From: Halopolyspora algeriensis
GTDB lineage: Bacteria > Actinomycetota > Actinomycetes > Mycobacteriales > Pseudonocardiaceae
Length of the DNA stretch: 64,000 bases
Direction: 5' to 3'
Assembly: GCF_003337235.1 (NCBI RefSeq)
Contig: NZ_QPJC01000008.1
Coordinates: 62,001-126,000, forward strand
The notes below the pieces were generated by a model that had not been told where the DNA came from, searched no databases, and saw only the letters and a list, made by a program, of their open reading frames with translations. The stretch's first letter is position 1, and each line of letters begins with the position of its first letter. Position numbers and translations under genes: made by a program. Of the stretch, positions 8,713-17,061 are shown piece by piece.

Positions 8713-9034
8713 ACGTGTCCTCCGCCCGGGTGCTGCTGGGCCGACCGGTGTTGTGTCCGTGCCGGGGTCCCCGACTTTACTCGTCGGTAGAGGAAGGCGG
8801 GCACGTTGCCCGAGCATCGTGTTCACACGGACTTCACCACGGCGTTGCGCGGTCGGTGGCTCCGTGACCGGGCCGGCTTTTCGGGTGCACGGAGGATGCG
8901 TCGTTCCACTCACCCGTGTGGCACCCTGGGACGGTGCCCGGACCGATGCGAGGGCCGATGGCGGCGTGTCCTGCTCGGCGAGGCCGGTATTCGACGGCCG
9001 ACCGGGGCAAGGCCGGACCGACAACGGGGGAACC
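8713..9034. other. Divergent spacer with possible operator, no gene recognised
   Basis: About 320 bases between the TetR (minus) and DUF3152 (plus) genes. The only notable element is CTTTAC-TCGTCG-GTAGAG at 8775-8792, a 5-of-6 inverted repeat resembling a TetR operator. The remaining sequence is G+C-rich without recognisable coding content. Confidence 0.35.
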
Positions 9035-10033
9035 GTGGATTCGCAACGTCGGAATCGAGGGCGGCACCGAGCAGAGCCCCTGGTGGCCTCCTGGCACCCT
9101 GCGGAGTCCGAGGGAAGAGAGCACGACAGCGAGTCGCGAGGTCGCCGCAAGGGCAGGCTGTCGCGGTACGGCCGGGGTGTCTATGCCATCCCGCTGCTGC
9201 TGGCGGTGTCCGTGCTGGCTGCGTTTCAGGTCACCGAGACTCCGCGGGGAGACGCGGGGACAGCGGGTACGGAGCCCTCCGGTGCCGCGGCCGGTCGGAC
9301 GGAGACCAGCACGCTGCCGGTGGTCACCGAGGCCCCGAAGGGCAAGTCCTACGATGCCGAGCTGTTCTCGGCGGAGCTCCCCCCGGGGGCACCGATCCCG
9401 AAGAACGGTGCGGGCACGTTCACCGTGCTCCCCGGCACCTCGCCACGGGTCGGTTCCGGAGAGTTGTACCGCTATACCGTCGAACTCGAGGACGGTGTCA
9501 CGCTGACCGAGGGCAACGACTCCTTTGCCCGCCTGGTTCAGCAGACGCTGTCCGACTCCCGTAGCTGGACGAACCCGAGGGGCGGCGGGATCTCCCTGCA
9601 GCGGGTGGACGCCGAGGGGCCTTCTCCGGATTTTCGCGTGACGCTGGTCAGCCAGAACACGGCCCGGGAGGTGTGCGGCTACGGCAACGGGCTGCCTTAC
9701 GACAGTTCCTGCCGGATCGATGAGCGCGTGTACATCAGTGCCGCCCGGTGGGTGCGAGGTGCCGTCGCGTTCGACGGGGACATCGGCACCTATCGGCGCT
9801 ATGTCATCAACCACGAGGTCGGACACGTCCTCGGCAACGGGCACACGGCCTGCCCGGCTCAGGGCGTGCTGGCACCGGTCATGGTCCAGCAGACGTTCAG
9901 CGTGGCCAACAACGAGTTGCACCGGCTGAACGAGCGGGTATCGCAAGGTACCGACATCCCGGCCAACGGCTTGGTGTGCAAGCCCAACGCCTGGCCGTTC
10001 CCGCTCGGCGAGCATGCGGAGCCGCCGAAGTAG
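9035..10033 (+). CDS. DUF3152 domain membrane-anchored metalloprotease-like protein (Rv3207c-like)
   Basis: A 332-residue protein starting at GTG 9035 with a G-run ribosome binding site. It has a basic cytoplasmic N-terminus, one transmembrane segment at about 49-66, a low-complexity linker (T/A/G) and a C-terminal DUF3152 domain outside the membrane. That domain contains HEVGHVLGNGH, which matches the metzincin zinc motif HExxHxxGxxH, and three Cys (CGYGNG, SSC, TAC) that could form a disulfide. It is positionally equivalent to Rv3207c. Proteolytic activity is inferred from the motif only. Confidence 0.82.
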   Translation: MDSQRRNRGRHRAEPLVASWHPAESEGREHDSESRGRRKGRLSRYGRGVYAIPLLLAVSVLAAFQVTETPRGDAGTAGTEPSGAAAGRTETSTLPVVTEAPKGKSYDAELFSAELPPGAPIPKNGAGTFTVLPGTSPRVGSGELYRYTVELEDGVTLTEGNDSFARLVQQTLSDSRSWTNPRGGGISLQRVDAEGPSPDFRVTLVSQNTAREVCGYGNGLPYDSSCRIDERVYISAARWVRGAVAFDGDIGTYRRYVINHEVGHVLGNGHTACPAQGVLAPVMVQQTFSVANNELHRLNERVSQGTDIPANGLVCKPNAWPFPLGEHAEPPK

Positions 10034-10142
10034 CGACCGCGCGGCCGGCCGGAAGCGCCGCCGGAGCGTGGGGTCCGCGGGCGGGCCGGGCTCTCGGTCC
10101 ACCGCGGCGGGACGTTCCGCCTCTTCCGGGGGCGGACGCACT

Positions 10143-10157
10143 TCCCACTGAGTGGGA
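10143..10157. promoter_or_regulatory. Palindrome upstream of moeZ
   Basis: TCCCACT-G-AGTGGGA is a perfect 7-bp inverted repeat around one base, about 150 bases upstream of moeZ. It could be an operator or the base of a short hairpin; no regulator is assigned. Confidence 0.35.
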
Positions 10158-10309
10158 GCATTTGGGCTCGGGAATGTGGATCGGCCAGTCTTGCGTTGCA
10201 GCTCCTGTGAGGCGCTCGCCCGCGCGGGCAGGCGTACCAGGGTTCGGGACCGATCCGGTATCGGCCCGACAACCGAGCGAAGCATGGATCACTGAGGAGG
10301 AGCTCGGAG

Positions 10310-11512
10310 ATGTCCGGCGAGGCAACGCAGGGTAGTCCGCCCCAGGACGCGGCGACACTGCCACCGCTCGTGGAACCGGCGGCGGAGCTGACCAAGGACG
10401 AGGTCGCCCGCTACAGCCGTCATTTGATCATCCCGGATGTCGGGATGGCGGGCCAGAAACGCTTGAAGAACGCGAAGGTACTGGTCATCGGTGCGGGAGG
10501 TCTGGGGAGCCCGGCGCTGCTCTACCTGGCTGCTGCCGGTGTGGGGACCCTCGGCATTGTCGAGTTCGACACCGTGGACGAATCCAACCTGCATCGCCAG
10601 ATCATTCACGGCCAGTCCGACCTGAACCGCTCGAAGGGCGAGTCGGCCAAGGACTCGATCCTCGAGGTCAACCCGTTCGTGCAGGTCAACCTGCACGAGA
10701 CGCACCTGACCTCGGACAATGCACTGGATATTTTCCGCGACTACGACCTGATCCTGGACGGCACCGACAATTTCGCCACCCGGTACCTGGTCAACGATGC
10801 CGCGGTGCTGCTGGGCAAGCCCTACGTGTGGGGGTCCATCTTCCGCTTCGAGGGCCAGGTCAGCGTGTTCTGGGAGAAGCACGGGCCGAACTACCGGGAC
10901 CTGTACCCCGAGCCGCCGCCGCCCGGAATGGTGCCGTCCTGCGCCGAGGGTGGCGTGCTGGGTGTGCTGTGCGCCTCCATCGGGTCGATCATGGTCAACG
11001 AGGCCATCAAGCTCATCACCGGGATCGGTGAGACCCTGCTCGGCCGCCTGATGATCTACGATGCGCTCGAGATGAGCTACCGCACCGTCAAGATCCGCAA
11101 GGACCCCAGCGCGGACGAGGTCACCGAGCTCATCGATTACGACGCGTTCTGCGGTGTGGTCTCCGACGAGGCCCAGCAGGCAGCGGCGGGCAGCACCATC
11201 ACCCCGCGCGAGCTCAAGGACAAGTTCGACTCCGGCGAGAAGTTCGAACTGATCGACGTCCGCGAGCCGCACGAGTACGAGATCGTCAAGATCGAGGGTT
11301 CGACGCTGGTCCCCAAGGACCGCATCGTCTCCGGCGAGGCGCTCGCGGAGCTGCCGCAGGACCGCCAGATCGTGCTGCACTGCAAGTCCGGTGCGCGTTC
11401 CGCCGAGGCGCTCGCGGCGCTGCAGAAGGCCGGTTTCTCCGACGCCGTGCACGTCGGCGGCGGTGTCCTCGGTTGGGCCAACGAGGTCGACCAGAACCTG
11501 CCGACCTACTGA
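10310..11512 (+). CDS. moeZ: Adenylyltransferase/sulfurtransferase MoeZ (ThiF-rhodanese fusion)
   Basis: A 400-residue fusion that adenylates and then thiolates the C-terminal Gly of ubiquitin-like sulfur carriers (MoaD, CysO, ThiS type). The N-terminal ThiF/MoeB domain has the nucleotide loop GAGGLGSPALLYLAAAG and the RSKGESAKD region; the C-terminal rhodanese domain has the active-site loop HCKSGARS with its Cys. The MoeB zinc CxxC pairs are absent, as in other actinobacterial MoeZ proteins. GGAGG precedes ATG 10310. It is positionally equivalent to Rv3206c. Confidence 0.95.
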   Translation: MSGEATQGSPPQDAATLPPLVEPAAELTKDEVARYSRHLIIPDVGMAGQKRLKNAKVLVIGAGGLGSPALLYLAAAGVGTLGIVEFDTVDESNLHRQIIHGQSDLNRSKGESAKDSILEVNPFVQVNLHETHLTSDNALDIFRDYDLILDGTDNFATRYLVNDAAVLLGKPYVWGSIFRFEGQVSVFWEKHGPNYRDLYPEPPPPGMVPSCAEGGVLGVLCASIGSIMVNEAIKLITGIGETLLGRLMIYDALEMSYRTVKIRKDPSADEVTELIDYDAFCGVVSDEAQQAAAGSTITPRELKDKFDSGEKFELIDVREPHEYEIVKIEGSTLVPKDRIVSGEALAELPQDRQIVLHCKSGARSAEALAALQKAGFSDAVHVGGGVLGWANEVDQNLPTY

Positions 11513-11515
11513 GGA

Positions 11516-11556
11516 CCGGTCAGGGGTTTGCGCCGACGGTGCAAACCCCTGACCGG
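11516..11556 (+). terminator. Strong hairpin terminator after moeZ
   Basis: A perfect 16-bp stem (11516-11531 with 11541-11556) with a 9-nt loop, starting 3 bases after the moeZ stop. No U tract follows. Confidence 0.8.
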
Positions 11557-11619
11557 CTATGCAGTACCTCGCCGGGCGAACTCTCGGAGTGCCTGTCCCG
11601 CAAACCGCGCTCACGCGGG

Positions 11620-11625
11620 TAGCGT
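11620..11625 (+). promoter_or_regulatory. Candidate -10 box (TAGCGT), leaderless start
   Basis: TAGCGT is 8 nt before GTG 11634. No Shine-Dalgarno sequence is present. Confidence 0.5.
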
Positions 11626-11633
11626 CTTCGGCC

Positions 11634-12440
11634 GTGAGTGCTACACCGGAGCCGCCACCGCCGCATGTGCGCGCGGCGTTCGGAGCGCGCCTCGAGGAAC
11701 CGGAACTGCTCGAAGGTGGGATCGCCTGGCGCTGCGGGCAGGATGGCGACGTCGTCCTCAAACCGGCCTCCAGCACCGCCGAAGCGGCATGGGTGGCGCA
11801 GACTCTCGACACCCTCGCGCCGGACGAGGTGCGGCTGGCCAAGCCCCTGCGATCGACCGACGGCCGCTGGGTGGTTTCCGGCTGGTCGGCGACCCGGTAC
11901 ATCGAGGGCCGTCCGGAGCCCCGCCACGACGAGGTCGTGGCGATGTCGCTTCGCCTGCACACCAGGACTCGTTCACTGCCGTACCCGCGATTTCTGGATG
12001 CCCGCCAGGACATCTACGCCCTGGCCGATCGGATGGCCTGGGGCGAGGTGGAGCTTCCCCTGCAGGCCGACAAAGGGGGAAGGCTGTACGGCGCGCTGGC
12101 GGGATCGCGCCGCGAGATGCAGCTACGGCCGCAGGTGGTGCACGGCGACCTGTTCGGCAACGTGCTGTTCGCGGGGAACGCCCCGCCCGGCCTCATCGAC
12201 TTCACGCCGTACTGGCGCCCCGCGGAGTGGGCTGCGGCGGTGGTCGTGATCGACGCACTCGCGTGGGGTGGTTCGGATCCGGCCATCGTGGAACGCTGGT
12301 CTCACCTGTCCGAGTGGCCCCAGGTGCTGCTGCGGGCACTGCTGTTCCGCTTGGCTGTGCATGCGCTGCATCCGCGCGCCACGACGGCCTCGCTCGGTGG
12401 CCTGGAATACGCCTCCCAAATGGTCCTCGAAGTGTTGTAA
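11634..12440 (+). CDS. TIGR02569 family protein, aminoglycoside phosphotransferase-like (Rv3205c-like)
   Basis: A 268-residue actinobacterial protein with a degenerate kinase fold. VVHGDLFGNVLF and LIDFTPYWRP correspond to the catalytic loop (HGDxxxxN) and the metal-binding DF(x) segment of aminoglycoside phosphotransferase-like kinases. The start is GTG 11634, placed 8 nt after a -10 box; an earlier in-frame ATG at 11559 lies within the moeZ terminator region and is unlikely. The physiological substrate is unknown, and antibiotic phosphorylation should not be assumed. Confidence 0.78.
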   Translation: MSATPEPPPPHVRAAFGARLEEPELLEGGIAWRCGQDGDVVLKPASSTAEAAWVAQTLDTLAPDEVRLAKPLRSTDGRWVVSGWSATRYIEGRPEPRHDEVVAMSLRLHTRTRSLPYPRFLDARQDIYALADRMAWGEVELPLQADKGGRLYGALAGSRREMQLRPQVVHGDLFGNVLFAGNAPPGLIDFTPYWRPAEWAAAVVVIDALAWGGSDPAIVERWSHLSEWPQVLLRALLFRLAVHALHPRATTASLGGLEYASQMVLEVL

Positions 12441-12562
12441 GAGAGTGCACGTATTGGCGTGCGTGGTGAGAGCAACTGGGCCGCTTGTCCGAGGCCGATG
12501 TGAGCAACAAGTGACCGTCCCTGTGCGCGTGTTCCCGAAACGTCTCGTGCCAGGATGGACGG

Positions 12563-13396
12563 GTGAGCGAGCCGGCAACGGAGCAACCGCTGAAGGGCTA
12601 CACCGTCGGGATCACGGCCGAGCGCAAAGCCGGTGACCTCGAAGCACTGCTGACCAGACGAGGTGCTTCCGTGCTGCGGGGCGCGGCGATGCACACCGTG
12701 CCGCTGCCCGAGGACGGAGAACTCTCCGCAGCCACGGCCGCTGTGCTGGCCGCCCCGGTGGATTTCGTTGTCGTCACCACCGGAACCGGCTTCCGCGGAT
12801 GGCTGGAAGCGGCCGATTCCAGCGGTGCCGGAGCACGGCTGCTGGAGCACCTGCGCCCGGCGCGCCTGCTGGCGCGCGGCGCCAAGGCACGCGGTGCCAT
12901 CCGGGGTGCCGGGCTTGCCGTCGAGTGGAGCGCCCCCTCGGAGGAGTCCACCGAAGTCCTGCACCACCTGCTGCAGCACGATCTCGAGGGCAAGCGTGTG
13001 GTCGTGCAGGTGCACGGGAATCCGATGCTCGAGTTCCAGCAGGCGCTGCGCGAGGCCGGCGCCGAGGTCGTGCCGGTGACGGTCTACCGGTGGACGGACC
13101 CTCTCGATCTCGACGCGCTGGACCGGCTGATCGGTGCGATCGTGGCCGGTGAGATCGACGCGTTGCCGTTCACCAGTGCGCCCGCGGCCGCGAACCTGCT
13201 GGACCGGGCTGAACGCATCGGCAAGGGTGCCTCCTTGCGGGAAGCGATGCGCTCGCGCGTGCTGCTCGCGTGCGTCGGTCCGGTCACCGCCGCACCGATC
13301 GCGGAGGTGGGCCTGCCGTATTCGATGCCCGAGCGTGCGCGGACGGCAGCGCTGGTTCGGTTGCTCGCCGAGGAACTGCCCGCCCGTGGGAGGTGA
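12563..13396 (+). CDS. Uroporphyrinogen-III synthase domain protein (HemD-like)
   Basis: A 277-residue single-domain HemD-fold protein: two Rossmann-like halves, with VVVTTGTGFRGWLEAA and LPFTSAPAAANLLDRA being the typical recognition segments. Uroporphyrinogen-III synthase closes the tetrapyrrole ring in heme and cobalamin synthesis. Actinobacteria usually have a second HemD in the hem cluster, and this standalone copy resembles the HemD part of Rv0260c-type proteins but lacks a C-terminal winged helix. It could therefore be a paralog with a different role. The start is GTG 12563. Confidence 0.75.
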   Translation: MSEPATEQPLKGYTVGITAERKAGDLEALLTRRGASVLRGAAMHTVPLPEDGELSAATAAVLAAPVDFVVVTTGTGFRGWLEAADSSGAGARLLEHLRPARLLARGAKARGAIRGAGLAVEWSAPSEESTEVLHHLLQHDLEGKRVVVQVHGNPMLEFQQALREAGAEVVPVTVYRWTDPLDLDALDRLIGAIVAGEIDALPFTSAPAAANLLDRAERIGKGASLREAMRSRVLLACVGPVTAAPIAEVGLPYSMPERARTAALVRLLAEELPARGR

Positions 13397-13445
13397 GTGA
13401 ACGGCCCGTCGGTGCGCTCTTTCGGAGCGAATGTGGCGTTCACTC
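13395..13445. terminator. Bidirectional hairpin between convergent genes
   Basis: GAGTGAACG (13395-13403) pairs with CGTTCACTC (13437-13445). The hairpin spans the end of the HemD-like gene and overlaps the stop of the convergent ATL gene. The same arm sequence recurs in the hairpin at 47313-47363. Confidence 0.5.
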
Positions 13446-13730
13446 CGCTTCCCAGCGATAGCGACGCATGTCGACGCGGCCGTTGTCGGCGAGGACCCCC
13501 TCGGCGCGCAGGTGTTCGAGCTGCCGGTGCCGGATGTGCTCGGCGACGGTGCCGTCGGAGCGCAGCACCCGGTACCAGGGCAGGTCGGCCCCGTCCTCGG
13601 CGAGGATGCGGCCGACCAGCCGGGCCGAGCGCAGCCCCGCGAGTTCGGCGACATCGCCGTAGCCGAGTACCCGCCCGGGCGGGATCGAGGCGACGACCGA
13701 CCGGACCTGCTCCAGCGTCTGCTCATCCAC
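13440..13730 (-). CDS. Alkyltransferase-like protein (MGMT-domain, Rv3204-like)
   Basis: A 96-residue protein with the DNA-binding domain of O6-alkylguanine-DNA alkyltransferases: PGRVLGYGDVAELAG (HTH region) and LVGRILAEDG. The alkyl-accepting Cys of PCHR is replaced (DLPWYRVLRSDG), so this is an alkyltransferase-like protein that binds alkylated bases and recruits nucleotide excision repair rather than repairing directly. GTG 13730 is the simplest start; an in-frame ATG at 13790 would add 20 residues. It sits next to adnAB, another DNA repair unit. Confidence 0.85.
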   Translation of the reverse strand: MDEQTLEQVRSVVASIPPGRVLGYGDVAELAGLRSARLVGRILAEDGADLPWYRVLRSDGTVAEHIRHRQLEHLRAEGVLADNGRVDMRRYRWEAE

Positions 13731-13860
13731 GGCTGCAGTATCCCGGTTCGCAGTGGTTCCGGTTGTCCAGGGGCGGCATGCGGAACGCATCGCCGTGAAC
13801 ATCACCCGTGACCGGCCCGCCTGCCCCACGGTATCGGCGGTGCATGATTACATCGGAGAC

Positions 13861-16800
13861 GTGCCGATCTCCGATGCGCCCACACTCGTTCGCCGTGCCG
13901 ACTCCGGCAGGCAGCAGCTGTCCTGGGATGCGGCAGGACAACGGGTGCTGGAGCACACCGGGGGGTTCCTCCGGCTGCTCGGTGGTCCCGGTACCGGCAA
14001 GACCACGCTGCTCGCCGAGGTGGTCGCCGATCGTGTGCTGCACCGGCACGTCGCCCCGGAGAACATCCTGGTGCTCACCCCGACCCGCCGTTCGGCAGCA
14101 CGGTTGCGCGCGGAGATCACCCGGCGGATCGGCCGTGCACGGGAGAGTGGCCCACACACCACGCAGGAGCCGCTCGTACGGTCGGTGCACTCGTACGCGT
14201 TCGGAGTGCTGCGGTTGCAGGCCGCGCGGGAGGGGCGGCCGCCCCCGCGATTGCTCAACGGTCCGCAGCAGGACGTTCAGATCCGTGAGCTGCTCGACGG
14301 TGATCTCGAGGAGGGGGCCGGATCCTGGCCGGAAGCCCTGCGCCCGGCACTGTCCACGGACGGCTTCCGCGTCGAGTTGCGCGAGCTGCTGATGCGCGCT
14401 GCCGAGCGCGGTCTCGGGCCTGCGCAGCTCCGGGAGCTCGGCTCCCGCCACGACCGTCCCGAATGGATCGCAGCAGGCGGGTTCGGTGAGCAGTACGAGC
14501 GGGTCACGCTGCTGGCAGGAGGGACCGGGCAGCAGGGAGGCGCCCCGGCGTTCGACGCGGCCGAGCTGATCTCGTCCGCATTGCTGTCCTTCGACACCGA
14601 CCCCGGGTTGCTGGAACAGGAGCAGGGCCGCGTGCGGCTCCTGCTCGTCGACGATGCCCAGAACCTGGACCCGCAGCAGTTCCGGTTGTGCGTCCGGTTG
14701 GGGAACGCCACCTCGGAGTTCCTGCTGTCCGGTGATCCCGACCAGGCCGTCTACGCGTTCCGCGGGGCGGATTCACAGGGGTTGCGCGACGCCGATCCGG
14801 GCGGGGATCACACGCAGGTGTTGACGGTCGATCACCGGATGTCGGAGCCGGTGCGTGCTGCGGTGCAGCGCTTGGCGTCGCACCTGCCGGGTTCCGGTCC
14901 GCAGCGTGACGCGATCGGTGCCGGGCAGGAGTCCGGCGGACACCCCGGAGCGGTACAGGTGCGGCTGCTGGCCTCCCAGGCGCAGGAGGCCGCGTGGATC
15001 GCCGACCAGCTTCGCCGCGCACACCTGCTCGACGGCGTGCCGTGGTCGCGGATGGCGGTGATCGTGAAGTCGACGAAGCTGTCGCTGCCGGTGCTGCGTC
15101 GCGCCCTGCCTGCTGCCGGAGTGCCTCTTGCGCTGCCCGTCGACGACGTACCGCTGGCCCAGCGCGGCGCTGTCCGTCCCCTGCTGACACTGCTGCGGTG
15201 TGCCGTGCGGCCCGAGGAGCTCGGCCCGGAGTCCGCGGAGGAACTGCTGACGTCCCCGCTGGGCGGTGCCGATCCGCTCGCGTTGCGACGCCTGCGCCGG
15301 GGGCTGCGGCGGCTCGAGCTGGCCGCAGGTGGAGACCGCTCCAGCGGTGAGCTCCTCGTCGAGGTCCTGCAACGCGAGGATCGGTTGGCGGCGCTGGAGG
15401 ATGCCGCCGCCGAACCGGCACACCGCATCGCGGCGCTGCTGCGCACCGGAGCGGAAGCCGTCGCAGGGGGCCAGGGGATCGAGGAAACCCTGTGGCGGGT
15501 GTGGAAGGCCTGCGATGTGGAGCAGTACTGGCTCGCCCGGTCCGAGCGGGGCGGGGCTTCCGGCGCTCAGGCCGACCGGGACCTCGACGCCGTGGTGGCC
15601 CTGTTCGACGCGGCCGCGCAGTACGCCGACAGGCACCCCGGCGCCGATGCCGCTGCCTTCGCCGACCACCTGGCGAGCCAGCACATCTCCGGCGACTCCC
15701 TGGCACCGTCGGCTCCTGCCGGGGAGGCGGTGACGGTGGCGACCGCGCACGCGGCGACCGGCCAGGAGTGGGACGTCGTCGCGATCCCCGGTGTCCAGGA
15801 AGGAGTCTGGCCCGATCTGCGGTTGCGCGGCTCGCTGCTGGGAGTGGAGCGGCTGGTCGACGTCCTGTCCGGGGTGGACGACTCCGACCGGATGTCGGCC
15901 ACGGCGCCGCTGCTGGCCGACGAGCGGCGCCTGCTGCTGGTGGCGGCCGGCCGTGCGCGCGACCGTGTGCTGGTCAGCGCGGTCCGGGGCGAGGACGAGC
16001 AGCCGTCGCGCTTCCTGGACGAACTGGAGGGTGTGCTCAGCGATCCCGATGCGCTCGAACGCCCGGTGTCCCGGCCCGAGCGCGGTCTCGCACTGCCCGA
16101 GCTGGTCGGTGAACTCCGGCAGGTCGCCTGCGACGGCGGCGCCGACCTGCAACGGCGCGAGCGCGCTGCGGCCCAGCTCGCCCGCCTCGCCGCTGCCGGA
16201 GTTCCCGGTGCGCATCCGGACGCGTGGTACGGATTGCCCGCCATTACCACGTCGACGCCACTGGTCGGTGATGACGAGCCGGTCCGAGTGTCTCCCTCCA
16301 CCGTGGACACGTTGGCGACGTGTCCACTGCGGTGGATGCTCGAGCGGCATGGCGGGCAGGATGCCGCCGAGCTGGCCTCGGTGACCGGCACCCTGGTGCA
16401 CGCCCTCGTCCAGTCCGCGGCCGACGGTGCCGACGCCGAACAGTTGCGCCGGGCGCTGGACGAGGCCTGGGAGTCGGTCGACGCGGGGGCACCGTGGTTT
16501 TCCCGCCGCGAGCGGCAACGGGTGGAGCGGATGCTCGACGCGTTCCTGACCTGGCTGGAGTCCTCGCGCGGCGAACTGACACAGGCGGGGGTGGAAACCG
16601 ACCTCGACCTCAAGATCCCCGCCCGTGAGGGAGGTCCGTGGTTGCGGTTGCGCGGTCGGGTGGACCGGCTGGAAACGGACTCCGGCGGGCGTCCGGTCGT
16701 GGTGGACGTCAAGACCGCGAAGAACCCGGTGAGCAAGAATGCGGCGCAGGAACATCCCCAGCTGGCGGTGTACCAGCTTGCCGCCGCGCTGGGTGCCTTC

Positions 16801-17061
16801 GGTGACACGGCCGGGGAGGTGCAACCGGGAGGCGCCCGGCTGCTCTACGTCGCGAAACCGGACGCCCGTGGTGCGGCCACGGAGCGGAGCCAGGCCGGGC
16901 TCGACGACGACGGCGTGCGGGTGTGGCTCGAGACGGTTCACGACGCCGCCGCATCCAGTACCGGGCCGGTATTCGCGGCCAACGAGAACTCCGACTGTCC
17001 CGGATGCCCGGTCCGAACCAGTTGTCCCGTGCACCCGGAAGGAAGGCAGGTCGGCCAGTGA
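13861..17061 (+). CDS. adnA: AdnA, UvrD-like helicase-nuclease subunit of AdnAB
   Basis: A 1066-residue subunit of the actinobacterial heterodimeric end-resection motor-nuclease, functionally analogous to RecBCD/AddAB. The N-terminal SF1 motor has GGPGTGKTTLLAEV (Walker A), LLVDDAQNLDPQQ (Walker B; DDAQ instead of DExQ) and SGDPDQAVYAFRGA (III). The C-terminal RecB-family nuclease shows RLRGRVDRLE and VVDVKTAKNP. Cysteines at TCPLRWML and in DCPGCPVRTSCPVHP have the spacing of an AddB/AdnA-type Fe-S clamp. The start is GTG 13861; its stop overlaps adnB by four bases. Family length is about 1050 residues. Confidence 0.93.
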   Translation: MPISDAPTLVRRADSGRQQLSWDAAGQRVLEHTGGFLRLLGGPGTGKTTLLAEVVADRVLHRHVAPENILVLTPTRRSAARLRAEITRRIGRARESGPHTTQEPLVRSVHSYAFGVLRLQAAREGRPPPRLLNGPQQDVQIRELLDGDLEEGAGSWPEALRPALSTDGFRVELRELLMRAAERGLGPAQLRELGSRHDRPEWIAAGGFGEQYERVTLLAGGTGQQGGAPAFDAAELISSALLSFDTDPGLLEQEQGRVRLLLVDDAQNLDPQQFRLCVRLGNATSEFLLSGDPDQAVYAFRGADSQGLRDADPGGDHTQVLTVDHRMSEPVRAAVQRLASHLPGSGPQRDAIGAGQESGGHPGAVQVRLLASQAQEAAWIADQLRRAHLLDGVPWSRMAVIVKSTKLSLPVLRRALPAAGVPLALPVDDVPLAQRGAVRPLLTLLRCAVRPEELGPESAEELLTSPLGGADPLALRRLRRGLRRLELAAGGDRSSGELLVEVLQREDRLAALEDAAAEPAHRIAALLRTGAEAVAGGQGIEETLWRVWKACDVEQYWLARSERGGASGAQADRDLDAVVALFDAAAQYADRHPGADAAAFADHLASQHISGDSLAPSAPAGEAVTVATAHAATGQEWDVVAIPGVQEGVWPDLRLRGSLLGVERLVDVLSGVDDSDRMSATAPLLADERRLLLVAAGRARDRVLVSAVRGEDEQPSRFLDELEGVLSDPDALERPVSRPERGLALPELVGELRQVACDGGADLQRRERAAAQLARLAAAGVPGAHPDAWYGLPAITTSTPLVGDDEPVRVSPSTVDTLATCPLRWMLERHGGQDAAELASVTGTLVHALVQSAADGADAEQLRRALDEAWESVDAGAPWFSRRERQRVERMLDAFLTWLESSRGELTQAGVETDLDLKIPAREGGPWLRLRGRVDRLETDSGGRPVVVDVKTAKNPVSKNAAQEHPQLAVYQLAAALGAFGDTAGEVQPGGARLLYVAKPDARGAATERSQAGLDDDGVRVWLETVHDAAASSTGPVFAANENSDCPGCPVRTSCPVHPEGRQVGQ

